From Paenibacillus sp. 1001270B_150601_E10 (lineage in GTDB: Bacteria; Bacillota; Bacilli; Paenibacillales; Paenibacillaceae), in the NCBI RefSeq assembly GCF_015558675.1, contig NZ_JADMOL010000003.1:40579-93199 (forward strand): a DNA stretch of 52,621 nt, given 5' to 3'. Below, one piece after another: positions 1 through 8,911 of the stretch. The number at the start of each line of letters is the position of its first letter. Positions within the stretch are counted from its first letter, which is position 1. The notes under the pieces were generated by a model. The model had not been told where the DNA came from. It ran no database searches and was given only the letters and a program-made list of their open reading frames with translations. Made by a program: the position numbers and the translations under genes.

Positions 1-792
1 ACGCTTCATCGTCTCTTCCGCCGTTACGAAGTGAGAAGCCGGGAAGATGGCAACATGATCACGCTCGCCAATGATCTCACCCGTAAGGACATCAATTTCC
101 GTAATGCGCTCAATCTCATCGCCAAAGAGTTCAATACGTACGGCATGCTCACTCTTTGACGCCGGAAAGATCTCGACCACATCGCCGCGCACCCGGAAGG
201 TGCCGCGAATAAAGTTCATATCATTCCGCTGGTACTGGATATCAACAAGTCGCGACAAGATGTCGTTGCGCGACTTCTCCATCCCTGTTCGCAGAGACAT
301 TACCAGGTTCCCGTACTCGATCGGCGAACCCAAACCGTAAATGCACGACACGCTCGCCACAATAATGACATCTCGACGCTCAAAAAGTGCTGACGTTGCG
401 GAGTGACGAAGCTTATCGATCTCTTCGTTAATGCTGGAGTCCTTCTCGATATAGGTGTCAGAGGATGGGATATAAGCTTCCGGCTGGTAATAGTCGTAGT
501 AACTGACGAAGTATTCAACCGCATTATTTGGGAAAAATTCCTTGAACTCACTGCACAGCTGAGCAGCGAGCGTCTTATTATGCGCAATCACTAGCGTTGG
601 CTTATTCACCTTAGCAATCGTTTGAGCGATGGTGAAGGTCTTCCCCGTACCCGTAGCTCCAAGCAGCGTCTGATACCGCTTATTGTCCTGGATCCCTTGC
701 ACGAGCTCTGTTATCGCCTGCGGCTGATCGCCCTGGGGTGCAAACTCACTTACCAGCTCAAAGGGCTTCGAAGACATCTGAATATCTGTCAT
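1..792 (-). CDS. uvrB: Excinuclease ABC subunit B (UvrB), N-terminal part, cut by window edge
   Basis: The first 264 codons of UvrB, the damage-verifying helicase-like subunit of nucleotide excision repair that works with UvrA and UvrC. Reading on minus from an ATG at 792, the protein begins [13 protein letters not shown]. It contains the Walker A motif [10 protein letters not shown] and the family beta-hairpin region with [11 protein letters not shown], which inserts between DNA strands. A GAGGTGAT ribosome site sits about 9 nt upstream of the ATG. The frame stays open to base 1, so the C-terminal helicase domain lies outside the window. No convincing LexA operator was seen upstream. The gene is divergent from motAB. 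Identification is secure. Confidence 0.95.
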   Translation of the reverse strand, partial: MTDIQMSSKPFELVSEFAPQGDQPQAITELVQGIQDNKRYQTLLGATGTGKTFTIAQTIAKVNKPTLVIAHNKTLAAQLCSEFKEFFPNNAVEYFVSYYDYYQPEAYIPSSDTYIEKDSSINEEIDKLRHSATSALFERRDVIIVASVSCIYGLGSPIEYGNLVMSLRTGMEKSRNDILSRLVDIQYQRNDMNFIRGTFRVRGDVVEIFPASKSEHAVRIELFGDEIERITEIDVLTGEIIGERDHVAIFPASHFVTAEETMKR

Positions 793-1161
793 AGAAACTC
801 GATCACCTCATCCTTCCATCATCACTTTTCTATACGTTAAAGCATCTATCTTCACATAGGCAGATTCAAAAGTCCCAGCCTAATACAGTTGGCATAGGAC
901 CATGTGCTCACCTGTTATGTTTATCCAATTCACTACCAAAAACATTCACCTATTCAAAGGCTTACCCGTTCTGAAACAAGCTAAACTTTAAAGGGAAATT
1001 ACCCGATAAAAAGGACAGAAACACCTTTATTTATAGTTCAACCATTTAAGACATTCATGGATTAGAATCTTCAATAAATAAGAATGTTTGTTCCCGTTTT
1101 ATTATACTCTCAACTCACGTTGGATGCAAATGGGAACATGCAAGGAAGAAGGAAATTTATT
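793..1161. other. Divergent intergenic region uvrB / motA
   Basis: This 369-bp gap holds the motAB SigD promoter (982-1009) and about 150 nt of AT-rich leader. An in-frame upstream start at 1084 is possible for motA but would add a 26-residue tail that does not look like MotA. No RNA gene or repeat was seen. Confidence 0.5.
982..1009 (+). promoter_or_regulatory. SigD (sigma-28) promoter of motAB
   Basis: TAAA at 982-985 and CCCGATAA at 1002-1009 are separated by 16 nt. This matches the flagellar sigma-28 consensus (TAAA, about 15 nt, GCCGATAA/T) and lies about 150 nt before the motA start. The hag and flgM promoters in this window have the same 16-nt spacer, which supports the call. Confidence 0.82.
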
Positions 1162-1974
1162 ATGGATAAAACAACCGTAATTGGTATTGTCGTTGGACTC
1201 GTTGCCTTGATTGGCGGTTTCATTTGGGAAGGCGGCCATATTAGCGGTCTTTGGGAAGCTACCGCCGCTCTGATCGTATTTGGCGGTACCTTTGCAGCCG
1301 TCATCATCAGCTTCCCGATGAGCAGACTTAAGTGCATTCCTCAGGCGCTTCGCATGGCGTTTAGAGAGCAGCCGCGCGATCTGAATCGCTTGGTTGACGA
1401 TCTTGTTGCCATGAGCCTTCAAGCAAGACGCGAAGGGGTTCTTGCCCTTGAGGCATCTGCCCAAAAGCATAGCCATCCGTTCCTTCGAGACGGCATGATG
1501 ATGGTCGTGGATGGCACGGATCCAGAAGTTATTCAGCAGATGATGGACATGGAGATGGACAGCGTCGAGCAGAAGCATGATGGTTATGCCAAAATCTTTG
1601 AAGCTGCAGGCGGTTACGCACCAACCATGGGGATCATCGGTACGGTTATGGGATTGATTCACGTCCTCAGCAATCTAAACGATCCGTCCATGCTAGGACC
1701 TTCTATCGCGGTTGCTTTTACTGCAACCTTGTATGGAGTCGTTAGTGCAAACGTTCTTTACCTGCCCGTTGCCAGCAAGATCAGAAGCCGCAGTGCCCTT
1801 CAGATTCGTGAGATGGAGCTTGTTCAGCTTGGCATTCTCTCGATTCAGGCAGCGGATAATCCTAAGATCGTGCGCCGCAAGCTCTCCACCTTTATGCAAG
1901 GGGAAGATTCCTATGAATCCTTACGTGAAATCGCAGAGCCAAAGCGAGGGATGAACGTTGAAGTACAGAAGTAG
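1162..1974 (+). CDS. motA: Flagellar motor stator protein MotA
   Basis: MotA forms, with MotB, the membrane ion channel that powers flagellar rotation. From the ATG at 1162 the 270-residue protein starts MDKTTVIGIVVGLVALIGG, matching the first transmembrane segment of Bacillus MotA. A second segment follows (ALIVFGGTFAAVIISF), and two more surround GGYAPTMGIIGTVMGLI and VAFTATLYGVVSANVLYLP. The large cytoplasmic loop (about residues 55-150) carries the basic and acidic residues expected to touch FliG. AGGAAGAAGG upstream decides the start over the in-frame ATG at 1084. It overlaps motB by 17 nt, so the two are translationally coupled. The SigD promoter upstream places it in the late flagellar regulon. 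Confidence 0.93.
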   Translation: MDKTTVIGIVVGLVALIGGFIWEGGHISGLWEATAALIVFGGTFAAVIISFPMSRLKCIPQALRMAFREQPRDLNRLVDDLVAMSLQARREGVLALEASAQKHSHPFLRDGMMMVVDGTDPEVIQQMMDMEMDSVEQKHDGYAKIFEAAGGYAPTMGIIGTVMGLIHVLSNLNDPSMLGPSIAVAFTATLYGVVSANVLYLPVASKIRSRSALQIREMELVQLGILSIQAADNPKIVRRKLSTFMQGEDSYESLREIAEPKRGMNVEVQK

Positions 1975-2878
1975 AGCTTCCAGGAAGCGTTCAGGCACGC
2001 CTGAGCAGCACGATCGTTGGTTGATTACATACGCGGATCTGATTACGCTGTTAATGATTTTCTTTGTTGTGATGTACGCGATGAGCCAGGTTGATGCGAC
2101 AAAGTACCAATCCCTTTCGGAGACGCTTCAGGTCTCCTTCAAGAGCAATCCGCAGCAGGGTGCGCTTTCAGGTGGGCCAAGCTTGCTGGAAGGCGGCTCA
2201 ACTACAGACAATACCGGACAATTGGATCCTTCTGAAGGGGGTTCCGAACCGGATCAGACGGATCAAGGAGCTGTAGGTAAAGAGGGATCGGATTCTAACG
2301 GGCAATCGAATCAACAGGACAAAAGTGAAAATGATCTCTCTAACAAGGACAAAGCCGTTATGGTTGGGGAAATTACAGAAAAGGATCTTGCTTATCGCAA
2401 GCAGGAAGAGCAGCTGCAGCATGTCAAAAACATGGTACAAGCCTATATCGATGAAAACAAGCTGGAGAATGCCATTACAGTTATCGACAGTGAAAAAGGC
2501 ATTGAGATTAGACTCAGCGACAGCCTGCTGTTTGCCCTTGGCCAATCGGAATTGACCGCTCAGGCTGAGCCTACCCTGTCGAAGCTCGCAAGTCTGTTCG
2601 AGAAGCTTGATACGACGATCAGCATAGAGGGGCATACCGATAATGTGCCGATGTCGCCTGGCAGCCGGTTCAAAGACAACTGGGCGCTGTCGGCAGAACG
2701 AGCCCTGTCCGTTCTTCGCTATTTTGTGAAGGAAGAGAGCTTGAAGCAAGAACAGTTCCAGATTGCAGGCTACGGGGAGACACGTCCTGTAGATACGAAT
2801 GAAACAGCAGATGGACGTAAGAAAAATCGTCGTGTAGAAATCATTATCTTGCGTACGATTCAACCGATGTCCCAATAA
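1958..2878 (+). CDS. motB: Flagellar motor stator protein MotB
   Basis: MotB pairs with MotA and anchors the stator to peptidoglycan. The 306-residue protein starts at a TTG codon (1958) inside the end of motA, behind GAGGGATG. A single membrane helix near residues 21-45 contains WLITYADLITLLM; Asp27 is the expected ion-binding residue. A long hydrophilic linker rich in Gly, Ser, Gln and Asp (about residues 65-125) follows, then an OmpA-like peptidoglycan-binding domain (about 165-300) with the signature EGHTDNVP and NRRVEIIILR. The linker is longer and more low-complexity than I expect for Bacillus MotB. Proton versus sodium specificity cannot be decided from the sequence alone. Confidence 0.93.
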   Translation: MKYRSRASRKRSGTPEQHDRWLITYADLITLLMIFFVVMYAMSQVDATKYQSLSETLQVSFKSNPQQGALSGGPSLLEGGSTTDNTGQLDPSEGGSEPDQTDQGAVGKEGSDSNGQSNQQDKSENDLSNKDKAVMVGEITEKDLAYRKQEEQLQHVKNMVQAYIDENKLENAITVIDSEKGIEIRLSDSLLFALGQSELTAQAEPTLSKLASLFEKLDTTISIEGHTDNVPMSPGSRFKDNWALSAERALSVLRYFVKEESLKQEQFQIAGYGETRPVDTNETADGRKKNRRVEIIILRTIQPMSQ

Positions 2879-2927
2879 GAAGAAATATGGATCTGCTCCA
2901 AGCCGCTCCATCGCGAATTTCTTTCTT
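2879..2927 (+). terminator. Possible intrinsic terminator of motAB
   Basis: Just after the motB stop, AGAAGAAAT plus ATGGA pair across a 15-nt loop with TCCAT plus ATTTCTTTCT, and a T-rich stretch follows. The stem is interrupted and of moderate quality. Confidence 0.45.
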
Positions 2928-2979
2928 TTTGATTTTATAGCGGAGTTATCTTTACACTCATCTACAAATGACGATTAAC

Positions 2980-3013
2980 AGGTTAGTCAGCCCATGCTGG
3001 CTAACCTTTTTTA
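2980..3013 (+). terminator. Intrinsic terminator downstream of motAB
   Basis: GGTTAGTCAGC (2981-2991) pairs with GCTGGCTAACC through one G-T wobble around a very short loop, followed by TTTTTT. It lies about 100 nt after motB and probably ends the motAB transcript. Confidence 0.8.
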
Positions 3014-3120
3014 TACGAGATAAACCAATTATCCAGAATACAAAACATCTCTATCAACACTCCGTTCTTGAGAATATTCAAAAATGGAGTTTTTCATTGA
3101 CAAGCTTATTTTCACACATT

Positions 3121-3234
3121 TTATACACAAGGACCCGCAAGTTATGCACATTATTCACTGTTTTATCCCCATAATGTTAACAACTTGTCGACAATTTGAA
3201 GAATATTATTATTTTTTTCTATAAGTTATCCACA
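3121..3234 (+). repeat. Cluster of DnaA-box-like 9-mers
   Basis: Three same-strand sites match the relaxed DnaA box TTATNCACA: TTATACACA at 3121-3129, TTATGCACA at 3142-3150, and the perfect consensus TTATCCACA at 3226-3234. Two one-mismatch sites lie between: TTATTCACT at 3151-3159 and TTATCCCCA at 3163-3171. An AT-rich tract (about 3195-3225) lies directly before the perfect box, and a palindrome TTGTCGACAA sits at 3185-3194. No dnaA or dnaN is nearby, so this is more likely a DnaA-binding cluster than the origin. Function is inferred. Confidence 0.55.
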
Positions 3235-3420
3235 ATTATGTTTTTCCAGCCTTTTTCCGATTATAAAAAAGAAACCTACCCACAGCCAATTCGAACGGTG
3301 ATCCATTCATGATCCATACATATACATCATCGAAAAACCAGCTAACAAAAAAACAGCGCTCATCTCTAGTCGAAATGAACGCTATCTATCTGATTATGAT
3401 CTCGTATTGAGTCTACCGCT

Positions 3421-4716
3421 TTAGGAGTCAGCTTCCGTTCGAACGCGATGCTCACCAGCAGCGTGCCGCTTCCATGGGGCCTTAAGCCATCTCCATGCAG
3501 ATACCGGAACAACATCTGCTACGTAGGCTACGTCATCATCTGGGGCTAATAATACGCCTAGCTGATAGTGCTCATTATCATACAAGGCACGCTGTACAAA
3601 CTTGACCTCTCCATTCAAATTGTATACTTCAAGCTTGTACATCGCGCTAGAGCTGAGCGCCTGATGAAGGTCTGCCTTGGTGCGCAGCGGACGCCCATTT
3701 ATCTTCGTGATCCGTTCCCCAGCCTCGATTCCCATCTCTTCTGCTGGGCTGCCTGGAAGCACCGCTTGAACGCGAAGGCCTTCGCCACTATGCGTATACA
3801 AGGGGCTTCGATTCGATTCAAGCTGCCTGCTCCACCAGATCATCCATTCGTGGAGCCCGATTGAGACAATACCTGCAATGGCAACCAACGGAGACCACCA
3901 ATTCGCAAGAAGAGACAGCGCAAGCAATGCAGCAGCATACATGAATAGTCTGGAGCTCGTCACATTGGCTTTCTCTTGCGGAAGATAAGCATAGGTGACC
4001 TCAGAGAACCCGATCATGACAGGGAACGCCATGAGCATCCAGCCAAGCTGCCACAAATCCCCATTTAACAAGGGCTGCCAAGGCAGCACTTCGCCTGCAT
4101 ATGTTGCAGAAGGCATAAAGATAAGCAATGGCACAGGCCACATCGTCTGCATGCGATAGCCGCCCATTACACTTCCTCGCTTGCTCTCCATAAAGAGCGG
4201 ACTTGCAAAGGAGGCCGCCTGCTTGCGAACCAAAAAGGCCTCTGCAGCATGAAGTAATGCAATTAAGATGAGCAAGCCTGCAGGGTTGATGGCTCGCAGC
4301 TCCTGTACAACCGTCCCTATCACACCATTCGGTGTGAAATCAGGGAACCAGCCAAGGATAACATGAAGCAGAGCTACAATCCCCCCAGAGTAAGCCAGAC
4401 AAAGCATTCGCACACGGAAGACAAGCAATAAAATACTGATTCCCCAGATCAGAAACACGACAGGCGGTGATAGGGCTACTCCCAGTCCAATGGCTGCAGC
4501 AGATACGAATACTCCGGCAACAAGCCCTCCTAGCCATGCTCTCCATGTTTGTTGAACCCAGCTATGCATTTTAACGGCAAAGAGTCTGCGTTCAAGCAGC
4601 ATTTGCCGGCGATAGTGTATGGCAATCAAGATAATCGACAACCAGTAGAATGGCGACAGCAGTAACTGCAACAAAGCAAAGCCAACGCGAGATAACCATT
4701 CTAGAACGACATCCAC
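3421..4716 (-). CDS. minJ: MinJ-like PDZ-domain membrane protein (division-site topology)
   Basis: A 431-residue membrane protein starting at a GTG (4716) behind AAGGGGAGAAG. About eight hydrophobic segments occupy residues 10-300, including PFYWLSIILIAIHY and VVFLIWGISILLLVFRV. A C-terminal PDZ domain (about 310-400) contains GLRVQAVLPGSPAEEMGIEA and the GERITKINGRPL strand. This architecture, and a position next to ctpB in the same synteny as Bacillus subtilis, matches MinJ (YvjD), which bridges DivIVA and MinCD at division sites and poles. Sequence divergence between MinJ proteins is high, so the name rests on architecture plus neighbourhood. An alternative is a generic PDZ membrane protein. 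Confidence 0.75.
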   Translation of the reverse strand: MDVVLEWLSRVGFALLQLLLSPFYWLSIILIAIHYRRQMLLERRLFAVKMHSWVQQTWRAWLGGLVAGVFVSAAAIGLGVALSPPVVFLIWGISILLLVFRVRMLCLAYSGGIVALLHVILGWFPDFTPNGVIGTVVQELRAINPAGLLILIALLHAAEAFLVRKQAASFASPLFMESKRGSVMGGYRMQTMWPVPLLIFMPSATYAGEVLPWQPLLNGDLWQLGWMLMAFPVMIGFSEVTYAYLPQEKANVTSSRLFMYAAALLALSLLANWWSPLVAIAGIVSIGLHEWMIWWSRQLESNRSPLYTHSGEGLRVQAVLPGSPAEEMGIEAGERITKINGRPLRTKADLHQALSSSAMYKLEVYNLNGEVKFVQRALYDNEHYQLGVLLAPDDDVAYVADVVPVSAWRWLKAPWKRHAAGEHRVRTEADS

Positions 4717-4988
4717 TTTCTTCTCCCCTTTCCGTCAAAACCGATAGATCAACGATCACTCCTAAATCGCGAGTGAACCAATTTTTAGAAGACGCTAGTC
4801 ACACTATACTTGAATTTCATCTACTCTCACTCATCATGCAGTTCTTAAGAACAACACGTTATCAGCGCAACGCAATCCGCTTAACACAATTATTCACTTC
4901 CCTGTGAATCGATTTCAGCAATGATACGGAAGGGCACACTCTCGTTGTTCGCCTGATATTACGTTCCGAGTGAGGATGCTTATAAATA
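4717..4988. other. Intergenic region between ctpB terminator and minJ
   Basis: About 270 bp upstream of minJ. It should hold the minJ promoter, but I could not find a convincing -35/-10 pair. Nothing else was recognised. Confidence 0.4.
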
Positions 4989-5029
4989 GAAAAAGAAGGC
5001 CTGAAGCCGCGCAGGCTCCGACCTTCTTA
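4989..5029 (-). terminator. Intrinsic terminator of ctpB
   Basis: On minus, AGAAGG and GGAGCC pair with GGCTTC and CCTTCT (small internal loop, one wobble) around TGCGC, followed by TTTTTC. It starts 12 nt after the ctpB stop. Confidence 0.75.
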
Positions 5030-5040
5030 TTATTCGACAC

Positions 5041-6477
5041 TTACGGATGAATTTCCTTCTGAATGGTCTGAATTGCCGCATTCAGCTGAGCATCATTCTT
5101 CTTGTCACGCATAACCTCAACAATCGCTTGCTCCAGCTTCTCCGCTGTTTTGCTGTCAACCTGTCCGGTTACCGAAAGCTGCTTCTCTTTCTGGAATGTC
5201 TTCACAGCTTGCTCCGTGCTTGCTGAGAAATAGCCATCCTTCCGATCAAGCTTATAGCCAAGCCCGCCTAGAATAACCTGCAGATTCTGAACATCCGTAG
5301 AGTTCATGTCCGCTTTAAGCAGCTTATCCTTTGCAATTGGAGCAGCGTTAAAGTAATCAGGCTGAGCCACCTTAACATCCGGCTCAATTCCTTTTTGATG
5401 GATCCAGTTGCCGTCTGGAGTCAGCCATTTAGCAATGGTAATCTTAATCAGGCTTCCGTCTTCTTGATCTGGGAAGCTTGTTTGTACGGTACCTTTGCCA
5501 AACGTATGCTCACCGACGATCTTCACATCTGCCGACTCCTGCAGCGCGCTTGCCATGATCTCAGAGGCGCTTGCGCTACCTTTGTTCGTCAATATGGCGA
5601 TCGGATAAGGCTTCGGCTTATCGGTGCCCTTTGATTTATGCACTTCTGATGGACCATCCCGATACTCGACCTGCAGCAGCGGTTTGCCCTTTTGAATAAA
5701 TGGAGAAGTCATCTTCTCTACAACATCCAAGACGCCGCCAGGATTGTTGCGCACATCGAGAATCAATCCCTTCATGCCTTTCTTCTCAAGGTCATCCAGA
5801 GCCGTCATAAAGTGTTCATACGTATTCTCAGAGAACTGGCGAATTTCGATGTAGCCGATCTTGCCGTCCAGCATCGTCGGGAACACCGTCTCTAGGTCTA
5901 CCTTATCTCGTGTAATCTCGAAGGTCATGATCTGGTCGACACCTGGTCGCTTCACTTCGATCTTCACTTTGCTGCCGCGCGGCCCGCGGATCTTCTCTAC
6001 CGCTTGATTAAGGGTCAAGCCTTCAAGAGATGCGCCATCCACCGTTAGCAAGACATCCTTCGGTTTCAAGCCAGCACGCTCTGCCGGAGTATCCTTGATT
6101 GGAGAAACGACTGTAACCTTCCCTTCCTCCATCGATACCTCTGCGCCGATTCCTGTAAAGCCGCCTTGCACGCTTACGTTGAAGTTTTCCGCTTCTTCAC
6201 GCTGCATATAAGTAGAGTATGGATCGTCCAGCGCTGTAAATATCCCATTGATCGCTCCATTGATAAGCTTGTTGCGATCAACTTCTTTAAAGTACTTCTG
6301 TTCAATCACCTGAAGAACAGCGTTCACCTTCTGCTGCTCCTTCACGGTCAAGCTGCCACTAGCAGGTTGTCCACTGCTTGCAAAGATAGGCAAGTCCATA
6401 ACTGCCATCGTAATCAAACTGCTGACAGCGATGGATGCACCTACGATAAGAGCGACGGTACGCCCTTTGAATGTCAT
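5041..6477 (-). CDS. ctpB: Carboxy-terminal processing protease CtpB (S41 family, PDZ)
   Basis: A 478-residue secreted or membrane-anchored serine protease. Residues 7-32 form an N-terminal signal anchor (VALIVGASIAVSSLITMAV). A PDZ domain (about 90-175) includes GGFTGIGAEVS and DTPAERAGLKPKDVLL. The S41 catalytic core follows, with the nucleophile in NKGSASASEI and the general-base lysine in FGKGTVQT. A C-terminal peptidoglycan-binding module (about 385-450) contains VQNLQVILGGLGY. In Bacillus subtilis CtpB cleaves SpoIVFA during sporulation to trigger pro-SigK processing; that role is inferred by homology and synteny. It sits downstream of the FtsEX/M23 genes, with its own terminator. Confidence 0.9.
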   Translation of the reverse strand: MTFKGRTVALIVGASIAVSSLITMAVMDLPIFASSGQPASGSLTVKEQQKVNAVLQVIEQKYFKEVDRNKLINGAINGIFTALDDPYSTYMQREEAENFNVSVQGGFTGIGAEVSMEEGKVTVVSPIKDTPAERAGLKPKDVLLTVDGASLEGLTLNQAVEKIRGPRGSKVKIEVKRPGVDQIMTFEITRDKVDLETVFPTMLDGKIGYIEIRQFSENTYEHFMTALDDLEKKGMKGLILDVRNNPGGVLDVVEKMTSPFIQKGKPLLQVEYRDGPSEVHKSKGTDKPKPYPIAILTNKGSASASEIMASALQESADVKIVGEHTFGKGTVQTSFPDQEDGSLIKITIAKWLTPDGNWIHQKGIEPDVKVAQPDYFNAAPIAKDKLLKADMNSTDVQNLQVILGGLGYKLDRKDGYFSASTEQAVKTFQKEKQLSVTGQVDSKTAEKLEQAIVEVMRDKKNDAQLNAAIQTIQKEIHP

Positions 6478-6654
6478 ACGATCACCGCCTTCGTGTCTCC
6501 ATTAGCTGTTCCACGTATCCGTATGCGTTCGGCTAAAAATCTATAGAACCTTAGTAGTATATGCCAATAGTGGATTTTTTACCATGACAGGCTCATATAA
6601 ATTTTGCTGGGACAAAATCTTCACGCCGACTGGCGAATCAACCTGCTTGGAATG

Positions 6655-6685
6655 CTTTCTCTCGTCACGATAAACGAAGAGAAAG
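6655..6685 (-). terminator. Hairpin downstream of the M23 gene
   Basis: CTTTCTCT-CGT pairs with ACG-AGAGAAAG, 8 nt after the M23 stop codon. There is no U-tract on minus, so it may act as an mRNA 3' stabiliser rather than a strong terminator. Confidence 0.4.
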
Positions 6686-6692
6686 GCTGGTC

Positions 6693-7976
6693 TTATTGCA
6701 GGTATGGTTCCGGATCGACGCGATCCCCATTCAAGCGAACCTCAAAATGCAAGTGATTGCCTGTCGAGCGGCCCGTTGAGCCTACTTCCGCAATCTTATC
6801 TCCCACTTGAACTTTATCCCCTTTTTGCACCTTGATCCCGCCATTACGGATATGTCCATACAAGGTCCACAGACCCTGTCCATGATCGATGATAACACAG
6901 TTGCCGTATCCGCTCCACCATTCCGCCAAGACGACAACCCCAGATTCTGCTGCATAAATAGACGTTCCACCCGGCGCAGCCATATCGATGCCGCTATGAT
7001 ACGCGCCCATCTTGCCCGTGATTGGATCCTGCCGCGTACCGAACAGGGAGGTAATGGTATACGAACTCTTCAACGGAACAGCCAGCTTGCCGCCCGTATA
7101 ACCGTACACGGTATTGGAGCTGGAGCTTGAACTTCCGCTACTGCTGCCTTGGTTTGCCTGCTTCGCTTGCTCACGCTGGCGACGCTCCTCCTCAAGCTTG
7201 CGAAGACGAGTCTCTTCGGATACCTTCTGTTGCTCTAACTCAGCACGCTGCGACACAAGCGCAACGAGCAGTTCCTCTTGCTCCGCGCTAAGACCATGCG
7301 ATTCCTCGATTTGTTGATTGAAGGAAGCGATCATGACTTCTTTTTCTTTTTCCTGCTTCATCAGATCCTGCTTGGTCTCTTCAAGCTTCGCGTAAAGTGT
7401 CCGCACACGCGTGAGGTCTGATTCGATCTGCTTTTTCTTTTCTAATACCAAAGCCTTGTCCCGCTTATGCTCAGCTACAAGCTCTTTATCGCGATTTGCG
7501 ATCTGCTCGATAGAATCCAAACGATCTAAGAAGTCTGAAAAGCTGGTTGAACTTAAGAGCACTTCAATATAAGATACATTGCCGTCTGTATACATGAGCT
7601 GTACCCGTGCATCCAATAGCTCCTCGCGCTCTGCAATACGTTTATTGGCTGCTTCGAGCTGTCTGCCATTCTCTTCAAGATCGAATTCCGCCTGGTCGAT
7701 TTCCGAGGATACCTTCGCCATCTCGTTCACTTTGACGTCGATCTGCTCTGTAATCTGATCCAGATCCTTTTGCGTCTTCGTCTTGTTCGCCGTTGCTACA
7801 TCTGCTTGCTTCTCTGCTTGCTGCTGCTTCTTCTCTGCAGCGCGCATCTGCTGCTTTAGATCCTTTAGCTGATCATTGATCTTGCCAAGCTCAGAAGCAT
7901 GCCCCGTTGAAGGAGCCGCAATACCAGTCAACAACATCGTACTGAGCACGAGTAACAGCCATTTTTTCTTCAACAT
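6693..7976 (-). CDS. EnvC/PcsB-like M23 peptidoglycan hydrolase with coiled coil
   Basis: A 427-residue exported protein. The start at 7976 follows GGAGGTACC and gives a clear signal peptide (KKKWLLLVLSTMLLTGIAAP, cleavage near ASTGHA). Residues about 30-265 are a long Gln/Glu/Lys-rich coiled coil. A Ser/Gly linker follows, then a LytM/M23 domain (about 305-427). The zinc and catalytic residues are present: HSGID (HxxxD) and HLHFE (HxH), so it should be an active hydrolase rather than a catalytically dead activator. It lies 23 nt after ftsX. In Streptococcus PcsB and Bacillus CwlO the coiled-coil hydrolase is controlled by FtsEX; the same pairing is inferred here. Confidence 0.85.
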   Translation of the reverse strand: MLKKKWLLLVLSTMLLTGIAAPSTGHASELGKINDQLKDLKQQMRAAEKKQQQAEKQADVATANKTKTQKDLDQITEQIDVKVNEMAKVSSEIDQAEFDLEENGRQLEAANKRIAEREELLDARVQLMYTDGNVSYIEVLLSSTSFSDFLDRLDSIEQIANRDKELVAEHKRDKALVLEKKKQIESDLTRVRTLYAKLEETKQDLMKQEKEKEVMIASFNQQIEESHGLSAEQEELLVALVSQRAELEQQKVSEETRLRKLEEERRQREQAKQANQGSSSGSSSSSSNTVYGYTGGKLAVPLKSSYTITSLFGTRQDPITGKMGAYHSGIDMAAPGGTSIYAAESGVVVLAEWWSGYGNCVIIDHGQGLWTLYGHIRNGGIKVQKGDKVQVGDKIAEVGSTGRSTGNHLHFEVRLNGDRVDPEPYLQ

Positions 7977-7999
7977 TGGTACCTCCTCTTTCATCCAAC

Positions 8000-8911
8000 C
8001 TAAACTTTAAGAAACTTGCGAATGGATATCGTACTTCCCCACATTCCGATCACAATGCCAAGCAGCATAAGCACCGTCGCGACGAGCCCCCACATCTCTT
8101 GCAGCGGAATCAGCTTGATAAAGGATAAATTCGAAGATGCGTAGTGAATGAGCTGATCATAGCTCAAGAACAATACACCGACACTGACTAGAGCTCCAAT
8201 TAATCCGATCAGGAATCCTTCAATAAAGAACGGCCATCGAATAAAGGAATTGGTTGCGCCCACGAGCTTCATAATGCCGATCTCACGCTGACGCGCCATG
8301 ATCGTAATCTTAATCGTATTTGAAATAAGGAACATCGCCGTTAAGGCAAGTCCTGCTACTAAGATAAGGCCAAAGTTGCGAATCATTTTCGTTACCTGGA
8401 ACAGCTTCTCCACGCTGCCTTGACCGTACTTGACTTTCCAGACCGGCTTGGCTGCATTCGTCTCATTCAAGGCTTCAATCTTCTTCGCGACCATCCCTAC
8501 GGTCTGTGGATCTTTCACTTCAACGGTGAAGGAATCTGGCAACGGATTCGTCTCATCGTTATAACCGCTAAGGATGTCTTTGCCATCCTCGCCCAAACTT
8601 TTCTCAAGGAGATCCATGCCTTCTTGCTTCGTCACGTAATCCACCTTGCTCACTTCTGCCATATTGCCAATATCCGTTCGGAGCAGCTCAATCTCATCTT
8701 GCGTCACATCCAATTGAAGGTACACGCGTATTTGAACCTTACTGTCCAATTCGCTAGTCATGGCATTCAAATTAAACGATAACAGAATAAAAACGCCCAG
8801 TATCAACAGGGATATAACGATGGAACTTATCGATGCAACGGACATCCAGCCATTGCGGAATACGCTTTTACCGCCTTCGCGAATATGTCGGGTCATGGTG
8901 TTAACTGTCAT
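8000..8911 (-). CDS. ftsX: Cell division protein FtsX (ABC permease-like)
   Basis: A 303-residue membrane protein. One membrane helix lies near residues 22-48 (SSIVISLLILGVFILLSF), then an extracellular domain (about 50-170) typical of Gram-positive FtsX, then three helices near 180-200, 225-250 and 270-292. The MARQREIGIMKLVGAT motif is the conserved cytoplasmic coupling segment that contacts FtsE. The start ATG overlaps the end of ftsE by 11 nt. FtsEX does not transport a solute; it transmits ATP hydrolysis across the membrane to peptidoglycan hydrolases, and the adjacent M23 gene is the obvious client. Confidence 0.93.
   Translation of the reverse strand: MTVNTMTRHIREGGKSVFRNGWMSVASISSIVISLLILGVFILLSFNLNAMTSELDSKVQIRVYLQLDVTQDEIELLRTDIGNMAEVSKVDYVTKQEGMDLLEKSLGEDGKDILSGYNDETNPLPDSFTVEVKDPQTVGMVAKKIEALNETNAAKPVWKVKYGQGSVEKLFQVTKMIRNFGLILVAGLALTAMFLISNTIKITIMARQREIGIMKLVGATNSFIRWPFFIEGFLIGLIGALVSVGVLFLSYDQLIHYASSNLSFIKLIPLQEMWGLVATVLMLLGIVIGMWGSTISIRKFLKV

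Noticed and set aside
880-930. LexA/DinR operator upstream of uvrB
   Set aside because: GAGCACATGGTC resembles GAAC-N4-GTTC but differs at two positions and is not symmetrical; too weak to claim.
3121-3234. Chromosomal origin oriC
   Set aside because: DnaA boxes are present, but dnaA, dnaN, rpmH, recF and gyrB are all missing and flanking genes belong to a locus far from oriC in Bacillus. Kept as a DnaA-box cluster only.
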